A stretch of 64,000 nt of DNA from Diphasiastrum complanatum. Taxonomy: Eukaryota; Streptophyta; Lycopodiopsida; Lycopodiales; Lycopodiaceae. Where the stretch lies: assembly GCA_029204225.1 (NCBI GenBank), contig CM055097.1:7275676-7339675 (forward strand), given 5' to 3'. A program made the translations under genes and the position numbers. Positions within the stretch are counted from its first letter, which is position 1. The number at the start of each line of letters is the position of its first letter. Under the pieces are notes generated by a model that was not told the origin of the DNA, did no database searches, and worked only from the letters and a program-made list of their open reading frames with translations. Below, one piece after another: positions 31,819 to 43,810 of this stretch.

Positions 31819-32581
31819 ATGGATTCCAGGGTGATAGATAAGTTCAATGGTGAAAACTTTTACTTCTGGTGAAAGAGATTTGTGGGAGATCACAAATGGT
31901 GATGAACAAAAATCAGAGAGCCTACAAGAAACAAAAGGCTGGATTAGAAGAGACAACAAAGCCAGAGCCTTAATCCTTCTGAGCCTATGTGACAACCAGC
32001 TACTCCATGTTAGCAAGGCTAACACTACAGCAGAAGCGTGGAAGGGGATGCAGGCAACCTTTGAAGTAAAGACTGTAGCAAATCAGCTTCATTTACGAAA
32101 GAAGCTCATGCTACAAAAAATGTCAGAAGGAGAATCTATGGCAGATCATTTCTTAAAGCTTCAAGCAATTATTGACCAGATGGCTGCAATCGGATCAGAG
32201 ATAAAAGAGGATGAATCTCTTATATCACTGCTTCATAGCTTGTCGGAGTCCTATGCTCAATTCGCCTCCATTTTTGGAAGCATTGGTCATATTCATGACA
32301 TTACAAGCATCAAGGGATCTCTGGTCTAAGAAGAACTAAGGTGCAAAGATCTATCCTTTGAAGGCAATCACAATGGGCATGACACTGCCCTTTATGTGGC
32401 AAGCAAGAGAAACACATTCAAAAGCAAGGGAGAGCACAACAAGGAGGAAGGAGCCAAGTGCAACTACTATGGAAAAATTGGCCATTTTGCAAGGAAGTGC
32501 TGGAAAAAGGCCTACGATGAGAAAACAAATCAAGAAACTGCCATGTTAGCTGAAGAAGAGGAAGTAGAAGTAGCTCTTTAG
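31819..32581 (+). pseudogene. gag of the TR-GAG element (frameshift, one stop, altered zinc knuckle)
   Basis: The start MDSRVIDKFNGENFYFW at 31819 is followed by a TGA and a shift into the frame that stays open from 31847: DLWEITNGDEQK, AWKGMQATFEV, QLHLRKKLMLQKMSEGESM, FLKLQAIIDQMAAIG, LLHSLSESYAQF. These are hallmarks of the copia gag (UBN2-like) domain. A TAA at 32327 interrupts the frame, which continues to a zinc knuckle and an acidic tail ending EEEEVEVAL. The knuckle reads CNYYGKIGHFARKC, so the second Cys of the CCHC set is Tyr. The total would be about 250 residues. The lesions mean this copy no longer makes Gag. Confidence 0.85.
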
Positions 32582-33082
32582 AATTTAATGATGTATGTAG
32601 CTTCTTGTAGGTATCATCAAAATCAGAAATCAATATTCATAGTTCATGTATAGCTACGTAGACCACACACAATGGTGTGTGAAGATGTAGAGTCTACATG
32701 TAAGTGAAAGACTTTTAAATCACAGTCCATGTATAGCTGCATAGACCACACACAAATGATGTGTGAAGCCATGGAGTCTACATGTAGGTGATGGTAGAAT
32801 TTAGAAAAGAAATGTGATGTTTTGTTTGAGAGAGGGTTTGTTGGTCTCAAACAAAACACACTTGTGTTTCTTGTGTTTGTTGACATCAGCAATCCAACTC
32901 TCAAGGCTGTCGAACCGTAGTATCTAGTTCTTGGCATGTAATCTGCTCTCTTTTGGATATATAAACAGCCCATGAAGGCTGGCTGTGTATGGTCGTTTCC
33001 TCATCAAGGCTCTCTTCTTTCTTTTCTGAGTTTCTTTACGTAGCTTAACTAGCAGTCATCCTTTTGGTAGCTAAAGCTACCA

Positions 33083-34025
33083 CAAAGAAGTGAAGTACTC
33101 TTTGTGACATGTCATATGAAAGCTTGATCCACTATCAATCCACGGATCAATATCTCCATCATTGGTTAGCAAACAAGAAGACATAAAAAACATATCATCA
33201 TTTGAGTTTTGATCACCACTACCTTGCTTTTCTTTTTAATCTCTCTTGTTCTTGTAGCAATCACTAGCAAAATGCCCCATTGATGCCACAATAGAAGCAC
33301 TTCAATTTAGACTTATCTTTCTTCTTATCAAAAGAAGAAGACTCACCATGATCTTGTCCTTCAGACCACTTGCTCTTCCCTTTGCCATTGAATTTGCTTT
33401 GATGAACATGGCCTCCTCTTCATAATGAGATGTTGATGTAGATCCACCTCTTGCTTGAAGCCTATACTCTTCATTCACCAACACTTCTTCCAAATCCACC
33501 ATACTTGGCTGTCTTTTGTATTGCAAAGCTTTGAACAAGGTTAGCATGCTCATCCAACAATCCATTAAGTACAACTTGCACAAGTTCTACTTCCTTAATG
33601 CTATCATTAATGCATGCTAGCTCATCATTGAATGTCTTAACCCTCAAAACAAAAGCATGAGCACTTTCATCCTTCTTTTGCATACTTTGAAAGATTTGCA
33701 TCCTAAGGGTTAGTACCCTTGATGTAGACTTTAACTCATAAAGCTTCTTCAAAGCTTCCCAAGCCTCACTTGATGAAGTACACTTACCAACTTCCTCGAG
33801 AAGTTCATTAGTCACATTTATCTTGATCACATGTAAAGCTTTCTTTGCCCTCTTGTCATGCCTTAATTGATCTTTTGGTGTCGAAGGTCTCTCCTCCACA
33901 CCTACAACAATATCCATCAAATCATTCATCTCAAGCAAAGATTCCATCCTCACCTTCCAAGTAGAATAATTTGTTGAGGTAAGCCTATCATTGCCTTTCA
34001 ACATGAATCCACTTGAATTTTCCAA
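33083..34025 (-). pseudogene. Copia element C: gag and start of protease
   Basis: The start at 34025 is MENSSGFMLKGNDRLTSTN. The frame stays open to 33471, with GKCTSSSEAWEALKKLYE, SRVLTLRMQIFQSM and LVQVVLNGLLDEHANL, then shifts one base near 33515 and continues with EEVLVNEEYRLQARG. The zinc knuckle region (about 33310-33255) is broken. The protease start SHMTCHKEYF lies near 33100, followed by the CAAAG duplication and the TR-GAG insertion; the remainder resumes at 31266. It is close kin to elements B and D. No LTR or primer site is evident right of 34025. Confidence 0.8.
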
Positions 34026-34059
34026 GTTGCAATAATCCTAAACATGGGCACCAAGCTTC

Positions 34060-35817
34060 CAATTGTCGTTATTGTTAGTAACGCCTTGAAATTCCATTCA
34101 AGGCCATATTTGTATTTTTTAACCTTGAGAGGGCCCAAGCACTCCAATTGTGGCATGTGAAGATGTACTTTGTGTTTGACAATTATATGTATGATGAGGG
34201 ATATCAATAATAATGCTAGTTATGTTCAATATGCAATGGGAGATATTTTTTCTAATATTGACTAATACATAATGAACATTTTATTTTATGATCATGGGCA
34301 AGACAAATACAATTCTTGTCAATAAAAGTTGCGCATACTGTGGTTTAGCCTAAATTGAATGATAGCAATTTGCATATCGTGCTCGACATAATACCCAAAA
34401 GAAGTTGCAAAATTTTGCCTTGTTCAAATGATTGATACTAAAAAAGCTATCAGTAATTGTCCCAAAGCAAATGCATTCATGATTGAACTGAATATTGCAA
34501 AAGAAAAAGTTGTAAAAAAAAGAAAAGAAAATTATGACTTACAACGATGAATGGTTCAAAGCAATAGAATTACCAAGCCTATGAAAAACTATTTGCATCG
34601 AAATTATCAAGTTGATGAAATGTTGTTCAACATGTAGAAATGTCACATTTTTCAACAAGAAGCGTGACATACCCTATAGCTCAAAATGTTAATCTAAGTA
34701 TTCCACCATATGCAATAACCAACACATTTTTATGGAAATAGACATATGCCGATAACAAAAAGATTACCCGACACATATGCGAATTAGGTAGACGTTCTTA
34801 AGATAGAATAAATTATATAATGTTTGGAATTTTTCTTTCTTATTCATTTTTACTTAGGCAATAAATTTGCTTCTTTTTTACATTTATGTCGTTATGGCCA
34901 TAAGCTTCATAGTCACAGTGAAAAATCCCATGGGCCATTTAGCATAATATGCTAGAATGGCATTTTATTTTATTTGATTGTTGAACAAAAATATTGGTGG
35001 TGCTTTACGTGGTAAACTCCCCTAAGGGGGGCCTTCCAGGTCTGCATATAAGAGTCCCTTCCTGAATTGTATGCTACACTGAAGACTATTGTACTCAATT
35101 TTCTTTATCTCCGCTACTTGGCACAAATTTTAAAAAATTGCATAGTGTATTAAACATCTTTTCTTTGCCATGGTACTCATTTGCAATCCTCATAAAATAT
35201 AAAATACAAATTCATGGAAGGCTATGTCAAGTTTGAGTCACAAGACTCTTAGGTCTTTACAATTCTGCATAAAGAGCGACTCAAACTTGCATCGACCACT
35301 CTTATCCAACTTGGGCTAATGCAAATAATTTGGTTAGAATTTTGAAAAACTAAATGCACAAACTTGGGTATGATCACTAGGTAACACTACCCTTTGGTAT
35401 AATGAGAACACAATCATCTTCGGGGCATTTCAGACTAGCAACAAGTCCCTTTGCTTGGCCTTTTCACTTGCCGCCCATTTTTTAATCTTGGCAAGTGAGT
35501 TGATGGGCAATGGAGCACCCTCTTTCAAACTTGGGTGGGTAATTGCAAAATGAAATGACCTACGACACCATTGGTCCATTTTTGGCAACTCAACATGCTA
35601 AGCAATGACCCTAGATCCAAAGAATGTGATGTTGTTGCCCCTAAATGGCAAGGGTCCTAAGCCACCTCATCTACCACATGGCGGAACTTAACACGAGTTT
35701 CAAAGGAAGGGGAGACCCACGCATTTTTTTCTCCCTAGACAAATGGGAGAACTCCATTTGAATTTGGGACTTGCTAGGTAGTGTCGTCTGAAACGGCTGC
35801 TAAACCGAGTCCATAAT
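34060..35817. other. Non-coding DNA, one promoter-like spot
   Basis: No gene is recognised. Near 35025-35110 a palindromic ctcccctaaggggggcc is followed by gcatataagagtccc (TATA-like at about 35046) and, 60 bases later, tactcaattttctttatctccgctacttggcac, which looks like the R-U5 end of an old LTR. No second LTR was found. Confidence 0.35.
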
Positions 35818-36355
35818 GTCACTTTGTATCCCTAGATGTACCGGGCTAAAAAACTTAACAAAAAATTGCTATGTATCGCCACATGTGGCAAGGCCAAAAA
35901 ATAAAGCCACATTCCTTGTAACATTCTAGTTGGATACGTGTGGTAATTATGTCCTCAAAGATGATGAGTTGAGTTATTGGGATACCTTGATATTGTCACT
36001 TTGTATCCCTAGATGTATCGGGCTGAAAAACTTAGTCTTGGTATAATTAGAATCTGCTGTGTATCGCCACATGTGGCAAGGCCAAAGCCACATTCCTTGT
36101 AACATTCTAGTTGGATAAGTGTGGTCATTATGTCTTCGAAGATGATGAGTTGAGTTATTGGGATACCTTGATATTGTCACTTTGTATCCTTGCATATGCC
36201 ATGCTGAAAAACATGGCCTGCATATAATAAAAAGTCACTATGTATTGCCATGTGTAGCAAGGCAGACAAAAATGCCAGCACATTTTTCTTCAAAGTCTAG
36301 TTGGATTAGAGTGATCGTTGCATATTGATGCTAGTGTGGGAGAGCTGATTTTGAA
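35818..36355. repeat. Three tandem repeats of about 179 bp
   Basis: Units begin with gtcactttgtatcc at 35818, 35995 and 36176 (periods 177 and 181). Conserved phrases include gtatcgccacatgtggcaag, ccttgtaacattctagttgg and gatgatgagttgagttattg. The third unit is more diverged. There is no coding content. Confidence 0.8.
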
Positions 36356-36902
36356 CTTAGATTGCCACGACATCCATACCACATCCTAATTCAAGGGTGG
36401 TGACTCACAATCAACCTTAGAAGAGGATGAGATACAAGGTGCATTAATAGTTGTAGTTGGGAATATGCCCTCATCCAAGGGCTATGGAGGCACTTGCTTA
36501 CACCGTCCTTCGTTGAGAGCGGGGTAGAGGTCTTCACACTATCTTCCCTACTAAACAAAATCAGTTCCAAAAACAAAACAACACAAAATGCATGGGCCCC
36601 ACAATAAGGTCTACAAGGGAATCAATGTATTTTCAATGCTATCCAGGGTGCAGGCATGGCATTGCCCTCATCCAACAACTGAGAAGCAGCTTCCTCAATT
36701 ATTGAATGAGAGTGGGACCTTGCTTGCACCATGAGTTGCATTGGGGTGTAGGGTGTCATGGGGGTCTCATTGGAATAAGCTCTCCCACTAAACACACTTA
36801 GCATGGGCCCAATTGAAATTGAAAAGTGTGAGCCCCCTCAGCCAGCTATTCTTGATTGGAAGGGCTGGATCGGAACTGGAGACAGCACAAAAATAAAGGG
36901 CG

Positions 36903-37115
36903 TTGCGGATGCTCGCCTTTGCAGCTCCAGCTCGGTCTCTGTTTGCTTGCAGACTCTCTAGCGCAGGATCAATCGTTACAGCTATGTCACCCACAAAACC
37001 CAACGATGCTCCCATCGGTTGCAGGCTTGAGGTTGTGGAAAATGACAGCTTTGTATTGCGCGATCATGCAGTTAATCCGGTCCCGTGGGTGCTGTGGATG
37101 ACCCCCACAGGCTAG
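36903..37115 (+). CDS. Possible lone exon, unidentified
   Basis: This block is clearly richer in G and C than its neighbours. A frame of 70 codons is open from 36903. A better start may be the ATG at 36984, which gives MSPTKPNDAPIGCRLEVVEN and continues DSFVLRDHAVNPVPWVLWMT to a TAG at 37113. The opposite strand is also open (37015-36788), so the coding strand is uncertain. A splice donor is not obvious, and no similar protein comes to mind. It could be the first exon of a host gene or a captured piece in a transposon. Confidence 0.3.
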   Translation: MRMLAFAAPARSLFACRLSSAGSIVTAMSPTKPNDAPIGCRLEVVENDSFVLRDHAVNPVPWVLWMTPTG

Positions 37116-37814
37116 TCAGGCTAGCCTCTTGAATAAGGAAGTGAATCTGCGTGTACCAGATACTGGTTCGGTCCTGTATGGTGATAAGGCTCAGACTCAG
37201 CAAATTTGGTAGAATGTTGATTGCAACTCCTCTTATTGTCAGTTTTTTTATTGACTCGAGCTACATACACCGGTTGTGGAGGTAGTAGTCACAAACTGCG
37301 TGCGACTCTACTAATGTCTTTGAAAGCTCTAATTAACTAGCTTGTTGTTGGTATTCCTAAGAAGCAAATAGTTGTGTTAATACACGTGTACTTGTGGTTG
37401 TTTTTTTTTGTTAGAAAGCAGATAGCTATCTTAGGGTGTTATTGCCGCGGTTGTTGTTCAAGTATCGCTGATGTATGTCATCAACTTATCTTATTTCCAA
37501 ATTGGCAACTATTCAGCTTTGAACTGTAACGGTGGAGTAGCCTTACCTGTTTTGTCTTTGGAGATCCATGCAGCTAAATTTGAAGTAATTTGGAATGTTC
37601 AAGGTACACTTAGGCTAGATTTGCAAATTTATTATTTGTTATGTTGCAACGATCACTAGATCAATACATAGAGTAAAGACCTTCAACACAGACTATAATT
37701 TGTTATAAGCTCTAAATCAACATGTACAGAAGAATTTTAGCACAAAGAGTAATATTTGTTGTGTGAGATCTGTAAATTACCTTATAGAATGAAGAGTTTC
37801 AATAGAACCATCAG

Positions 37815-38250
37815 CACAACGGAGTTCTCTCTAACAAAAACTTAAGATCCTCCACAAATATTTAGCCTCTTTGGTTCATAGCTCATCTAATTTCCTCAAT
37901 CTCAAGGCCTTGGGTTAGATTCATGAAGTTAGATGGATGAGAATAGATTGACTTGTGGTCTTATCCACCCAAGTGCAAATCCCTCGCCTGTGCACATGAG
38001 GATATTGACGAGATTTGTTTGGCACAGAGGAGCATGGAAAGCTTGACATCAATATCCTCTCAACACAATGGAGTTATTTCTAACAAAAACTTAAGATCTT
38101 CCACAAATATTTGGCGTATGTGGTTCATATCTCATCTAATTTACTCACTCTTAAGGCTTCTAGTTAGAGTACATAAAATTAGATGGATAAGAATAAATTG
38201 GCTTGTGGTCTTATCCACCCAAGTTCAAATCCCTCAAATATGCATATGAG
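37815..38250. repeat. Direct repeat, two ~187-bp units 250 bp apart
   Basis: Units 37815-38000 and 38064-38250 share aacaaaaacttaagatc.tcc, catctaattt.ctcaatct and cttgtggtcttatccaccca. Both contain aagt.caaatccctc, which resembles a tRNA B box (AGTTCAAATCC in the second unit), but no A box lies at the right distance, so a SINE origin is only a possibility. Confidence 0.6.
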
Positions 38251-41200
38251 GTGTGAATGGCCTCGAAGGACATGGTAATGTTTAAGTTTGCCGTTCACAA
38301 GGGATGTGGAGACATTGCCAACTCTTTCAATTGTAAAGATCTTGGTAGGTGCCCTTTCAAGGAGGATCACATTCTTCATCTTGAGAATTGAGCCTGCAGC
38401 TGCACTTTCAAGGTCCACAAAAAAAAATCAAGAAAAATAGAGGCTGGATCTCCAATGTTGTGGAGATAATAAAACTTGTAGATAGGCTTTTTCTTCCAAT
38501 CCCACCTTCTCCTGAGTTGCCTTCATTTTTTGGTATCTCATCTCCCACCAAGTTTGGGGATGAATAACATAGTTTTGAGACAAGAGCTATCGATTATATT
38601 TTAGATAGTTTAACTTTGTTTGAATTTGAATCGATGGATGATATCAAAATGGTTGTAAATGTTCCAATGTCTCAAAGTTTAAATTTTATTAAATCAAATA
38701 TGTATCTTGAGTATGATGAATTTCTTGCAAAAGCATTGGCTGAGTTGGGGCCAAAGTATGATTTTATTTTGCAATACAGCAAACAAAATTGCAATTTAAT
38801 TTTTTTTTAAAAATGTAAAGAAGGAACGTAAGATAAAACAACCTACCTGTCTGATACAATTAGAAAAAGTAAGACTTGAAGTTTATTGTTAGGGGTTTTT
38901 CAGACGGTGGGGGTTGGTCTCGCCAGAAAGCCCTAAAAGGGAAAGGGCCTACACTGCCCTTATGACAGGGACCGAGGAAAACTACTTCCAACCTTGGGGA
39001 CTTCTCGGTCTCTTCGTGCTCTTCCTGCCAATGGAAGTTTCCAGGCTTCCAGAAGTAGGTTCTGTTTTGGTCAACATGGCCTAAACAATGGCCAAGATTC
39101 ATGGTAAGGTATCATATAGTTCTGTGTTCGTAATCTCTTTCTAGCTACCTACTGTGTAGCCTTGGATATTCTAGTAATCGTCCTTCGGTACCGTACTCGG
39201 CCTATCTTTCCTGATGTGATGCTAGTACAGATTTCCTTCCATGTACTCATGGTAGCATTGAACTGAACTTAGTGGGTCTAGCCGACGTGGTCGTACCAAC
39301 CCTAATGCTTAGGTAGGTTGGTGCGTTTCATCAATGAGCAAGTAATTTGGCGGAGCGTACCTAGGCTAGATACTAGGTTATTGTGTATAAAAAAAAACCC
39401 TACAACCTAACTGTTTGGCGATACTGGTAATGGTTGCCCTAGACTGAGAGGCTAGTTTGAGTGATAGAAAGCATTTTGCACAAGATCAAACCGAGGTTAG
39501 GTTGACTAATTATAGTCCCCACTAGCCCTCTAGTTTGGCATTTGGCTAGGTATGACGAATTTGTCAGTTGTACGTGGGTTGTAGGGTAATCTACCCAATA
39601 ACTTTCTAGAATGTGATAATAGTGAAGGGCACTACTTGCGGCTAAGTACTTCGATGTAGGATCGACATTCCATCCAATGTACTGAGTCTAGTAGTTATAA
39701 TTCAAGTAAAGTCCTCAGTTGTCCATGGCCTAACAGAAGATCTCACTATTTGGTTTTAGGTCATAACTTGGTAGGCCATGCATGTTGTACTATGTACTAC
39801 AATGCCATGATGTACTTGTCTCTCTGATCTGGCTATTAAGTTTCATCACGTGGTACCCTCCTGTTGATAGGATACAACGTTTTTTCCTTTCTACGACGAT
39901 GATGACGGCTTTGCCCTAAAACCATGTGATACTATAGGTGAGGAACTTGTCAGCATACCCCGTAAGATGCATGGTAATCACCTAATAACATACTACTTGA
40001 ATGCATGAAAAAAGATGCTATAAAAATCCATAGTTGTTGTAGCTCTAAAAACCCATGGTCAATTTAACTCTAGGATGTCATGGTACGTTTCCCCAGTATG
40101 ACTTGTGGTTCCCCGAACCCAACTGGCTCTATCTAACTTGGTCAAAACCCGATGGAGCATGTGGTAATAATTGGCATGATACTCTAAGTTGCAAACAACA
40201 TCGATTTGCAAACTGGATAGGTCAAGTGAAAAAATGGTGAGTACATTACGCATACCATTCTGTTCACTGGACGATAGCGTTTCCCAAAATCCGGTTCTAG
40301 ATATTTCACTAGACAATACCGGAAATGGTGTGCCTATGTTGCGACTTAGCTAAGATAGCGTGTTTCAGCTGTTTCTAGCGGACTTCCCGCTCTGGTGTTT
40401 CACAGAGGTTGAGTCATGTTAATACACTCTCCATAAGTGACAAAAAACGTTTCCAAACTTGACGCTTTATTGCCGTTCAAAACTAACAGGTCACATGCAG
40501 ACGGTTTAGCAAAGCATAAAGCTTTGTGGGAAAAACTTGTTTCCTTACTCTCCTATAAAGCATATCGCAATATTCACTTCAATGAGATGTTCATAAAACT
40601 TGGCTCCGATTTTCCTTAGTTTAGTACAACGACTAATAAGCTAAAAAATAGGAAATAGTTAATTGATTAGTCAAACACATAGTATTTGTCATACATAGCT
40701 ATAATATCTCCATACTTGTGGTAGTACAAAATGCTTTAGTATCAATCTCCAAACTATTTATTCGGTTAAGTGAATTCAATTACGAGATTCAACCACCGTA
40801 GGGACGATGGACTAAAAAATAGTACAAGAAAGAAAGTAATGACGGTTTAACCTTCAAGATACGGTTTGCCTTCCCTAAACTCTTGTAAAACCAATTCAAG
40901 TCTTCGGTAACTGCAACTACAACCCACATTCTAATTGAAAAAGAGTGTCTAGGAACAATAATTCCTTCATGAAACAAAAGAAGATGGAACGAAGTAAGAT
41001 ATATGCCCAGGTTACCGGATCTCGCTGAAGCCCTAGTCATGAAATCCTTTACTGGTTCTACATCGATTGCCGCTTTCTTTGGCTTCACATTGCTTGATAC
41101 GCAACGAGATCAGAGAATTAGCCACTCAACAGGCCGTAGGCATACTATGGCAGGCTACAAAGGGCTCGCTGGCAGGTCGCTCAAGCCAGAGAATGTGCAA

Positions 41201-41750
41201 ACAGGCCGCAGTAGGTTTGATTCAGGCCACAACCACCCGCAACAGGCCGCAAAAAGGTCTCAATCCCTGATTTTTGGCTGCATGCAGTGATCAAAGGCTG
41301 AAATGTTATGGCTTGATTTTACAACATTCTTATTCAAAAGTTACTTCAAACAAGATCGCGAGTTTTCAACAATAGATGATTAAAATTGTTGTACAGAATT
41401 TAGTGCCTAATGTGCATACATCATCTCTACCAAAGCTACTCACTTCAGCTAAAATGGATGTGGAGGTGTTAGAGACATTAAAGAAAGAAGAGAAAGTAGA
41501 AAAATTGTCAATACGCATTGTACTCAATTGGTGAATAGGCATCCATAATGACATTTTGAGCCTCGAGGGGCAAGAAGATGTTTATATATCTGAGCACCAT
41601 TAAAATTGCTATATAAATTTTTACTCTTTTCAAAGATCCACTATTTCAATGGTTTTGCCCACATTTTGGCATTTGATATGCTATTCTTTTCTTGCTCTCA
41701 CCTGCACATAATATTTATTCTTAGTTGGATTACTTTATGCATAAATACTA
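38251..41750. other. Non-coding DNA, nothing recognised
   Basis: No frame in this stretch shows a family pattern. 38870-39110 is comparatively G/C-rich, with aaagccctaaaagggaaagg and related words. The remainder is A/T-rich, with no tandem array or terminal repeats that I can see. Confidence 0.4.
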
Positions 41751-42840
41751 AAAGCTTGAGTATGCCATCATAATTTGAAATGCAAAGCTCACCTTTGCAC
41801 CATTAATTTGGAATTGATAATGGTGAGAAAGATCATATTCCAACATTTCCAACTCTGATCAAATGTATTTGAGATTCCAATCCTCCTCAACTTCGAGTGT
41901 TGCAATATTAAGATCATCGTTTCTTTTCACATTTATTTGAAGCCGCTTTTGATGATTGACTGTAAAACCTTGATCTAATGGTTTCCACTCATTGTTGTAT
42001 TTTATCCATTGTCTATAACACAACAAAGTAAGCATTTTTCTTTTCTATATGATATCCAAATGTCATAGATGATTTGAATGTCATAGATGATTTGCATACT
42101 CTACATTGAACTTGCTCAGTTTTTATTATATCCTAATGGTCATCAAGCAGCTCGGCAAACATATCATCATTTAAATCATTACAAATACACATTGTTTTTA
42201 TTCGATGGACATTACATTTTGAGAAAAAAAAAATCAACAAAAATGTAAAAGGTAAAAACCAATTCAATTTGTTACTTTGTGAACCAATGCTACATTTCAA
42301 AACACTTTGAATATCCATAAACAATCTGGATCCAATCTACCGACAAAACCATTATAATCTGGAAAATAACTAAAATCATAGAAAAAAATCTTTGAATATA
42401 AAAGGGATTTTGGAGACCGTCCTTTGGATTGCAACAACCCAATCTCGCAATGTATGACATTCATAATTCCAGCATTCCATAATGTTGGATGGATATAAAT
42501 CTACAAAACAACAGATAAAAGGTTACATTTTTATTATGATCACATAATAGATAGGATTAATCAATGAAAAGATTCTTTTTAAATGATTAAATCACATACT
42601 TACAATTGATCTTTGTCTATTATCAAGATTCAAATCTTGAATATTGAGTCCTCTGTGTACTAAAACCTCTGTGATACATTGACATGCACTTGGCACTTTG
42701 AAATTTATGATTCTTTCTTTCCAAGAGCTTCTGTATGTAATATCAGTTCTTCTTCTTTTAGAAATGCATCTTTTGTTGATGGATGCATTTGATGTGAAAA
42801 AAATCAACTAGTTTAGTTGATCTACTTTAGCAATTTTGAG
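41750..42840 (-). pseudogene. Unidentified spliced gene remnant
   Basis: On the minus strand an exon ending at 42604 reads ...RRRTDITYRSSWKERIINFK, then QCITEVLVHRGLNIQDLNLD, NRQRSI. A strong donor GTAAGTATG (42603) and acceptor TTTTGTAG (42501) define a 103-base intron. The next exon continues in frame with IYIHPTLWNAGIMNVIHCEI, GLLQSKGRSPKS. Further down come a Cys/His-containing piece (QCRVCKSSMTF..GYHIEKK) and, after a possible acceptor near 42012, QWIKYNNEWKPLDQGFTVNH. Stops and shifts occur between the blocks. I do not recognise the protein; short introns and isolation among transposons suggest another transposase-type gene. Confidence 0.4.
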
Positions 42841-42889
42841 GCCAACATGAAATTTCAACTTAGAGATGGATTTATATTTGTCAATAAAG

Positions 42890-43446
42890 GCCTAAATAGT
42901 ATGTGTACTATTTTTGGCAAGTAGATAAGTGGATGAGGTTGGATTTGGACCCATTCTAATTGGCTAGTTTCCATACATTGCATCTATACTAGAATTTCTA
43001 GGTTTTATTTATGAAGTACCAAGAAATTACCATTTAGATAAAGTTTAGGGCAATTGGCCAAATCACTTTTTGGAAGCTATAAATAGTTGTACCAGTGTGG
43101 AGATATAATCATCAAAGTTTCTTTTGGTGTGGATAATTCATCTCTTGTATTTCTATGTCCATCTCTTTCATATTTTTTAAGTTATCTTGATTTCTAGTGT
43201 GTAGAATGTCAATTTTGTGATTGATCTTGCATCCACACATGTGAAGGACAATAGGCTATTGTTGTTGTATAGACAAGGATAGTACCTTACTATATTTGTA
43301 TGCTTATGATCAGATCTTAGTGATTTATGCAATTATAGCATGCCAAAATTGATGATTTCAATCTTGTAGCTAAATCTAGATGTGCATCCAAATTTGGTCA
43401 AGATCTTGTTGATCCATTAAGTATGTTTTGGATCTGGTTTTTCACA
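42890..43446 (+). repeat. Degenerate copia LTR with primer-site remnant (B-like family)
   Basis: The right end is ...ggtttttcaca at 43446, followed by tggtattgga, a one-change relative of the TGGTATCAGA primer site. A TATA-like ctataaatag lies near 43079. The middle shares atccacacatgtgaa and neighbouring words with the reverse complement of the element B LTR. The left end is not fixed. The internal part is interrupted at 43811 by another LTR. Confidence 0.5.
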
Positions 43447-43810
43447 TGGTATTGGATAGGTTGTAGGCCAAAGTGGGAGTATTTTCCAAATCTAGAGGTG
43501 GATTTGAGGGTGCCATAAATTCTATGTGGATTTGGAGGTGTTTCTAACTCAAATCTTGCATTTTCAAGTATAGAAAGTGGATCTTTGTGATCCAGGCATC
43601 ATTTAAGGTCAAATCACTTGGAGTAGGCCAATTTCTGAAACCACTTACTGGAATGTGCAGACCAAACTTGCTCATGTTAGTGCATGTTATATTCTTCTAG
43701 ATGATATGTCAAGATTCTAGCTTTTGCATATAGATTTTGCTTGATTCAATATTTTGCATTTTTGGAAGAATCATAAATTTGATAGGATCTCTTGATTTTA
43801 AGTTGTTGTA

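Larger units (their letters stand above)
31267..33082 (+). mobile_element. Complete TR-GAG type LTR element (gag only), 1816 bp
   Basis: The 5' LTR is 31267-31512 and the 3' LTR 32839-33082; both run TGTTGG...CA, carry a TATATAAA (31387) and are roughly 92-93% alike by eye. The 5-bp duplication CAAAG flanks the whole (31262-31266 and 33083-33087). After the 5' LTR comes aaggttatgggcccac, which resembles the complement of an internal tRNA-Met region, a half-tRNA primer type known in some copia elements (inference). A purine tract gagagaggg precedes the 3' LTR. The only coding region is gag. Two ~80-base tandem units (32639-32713, 32722-32792) sit between gag and the purine tract. It is inserted in the protease region of copia element C. 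There is no protease, integrase or RT, so it would rely on other copia elements. Its structure matches the published TR-GAG class. Confidence 0.88.

Noticed and set aside
35818-36355. Calling the 179-bp units a centromeric satellite
   Set aside because: Only three diverged units are present; the size alone is not evidence of centromere function.
37815-38250. Repeated aagttcaaatccc as evidence of a SINE
   Set aside because: The B-box-like word lacks a correctly spaced A box, and the two units are a local tandem duplication without their own target duplications.
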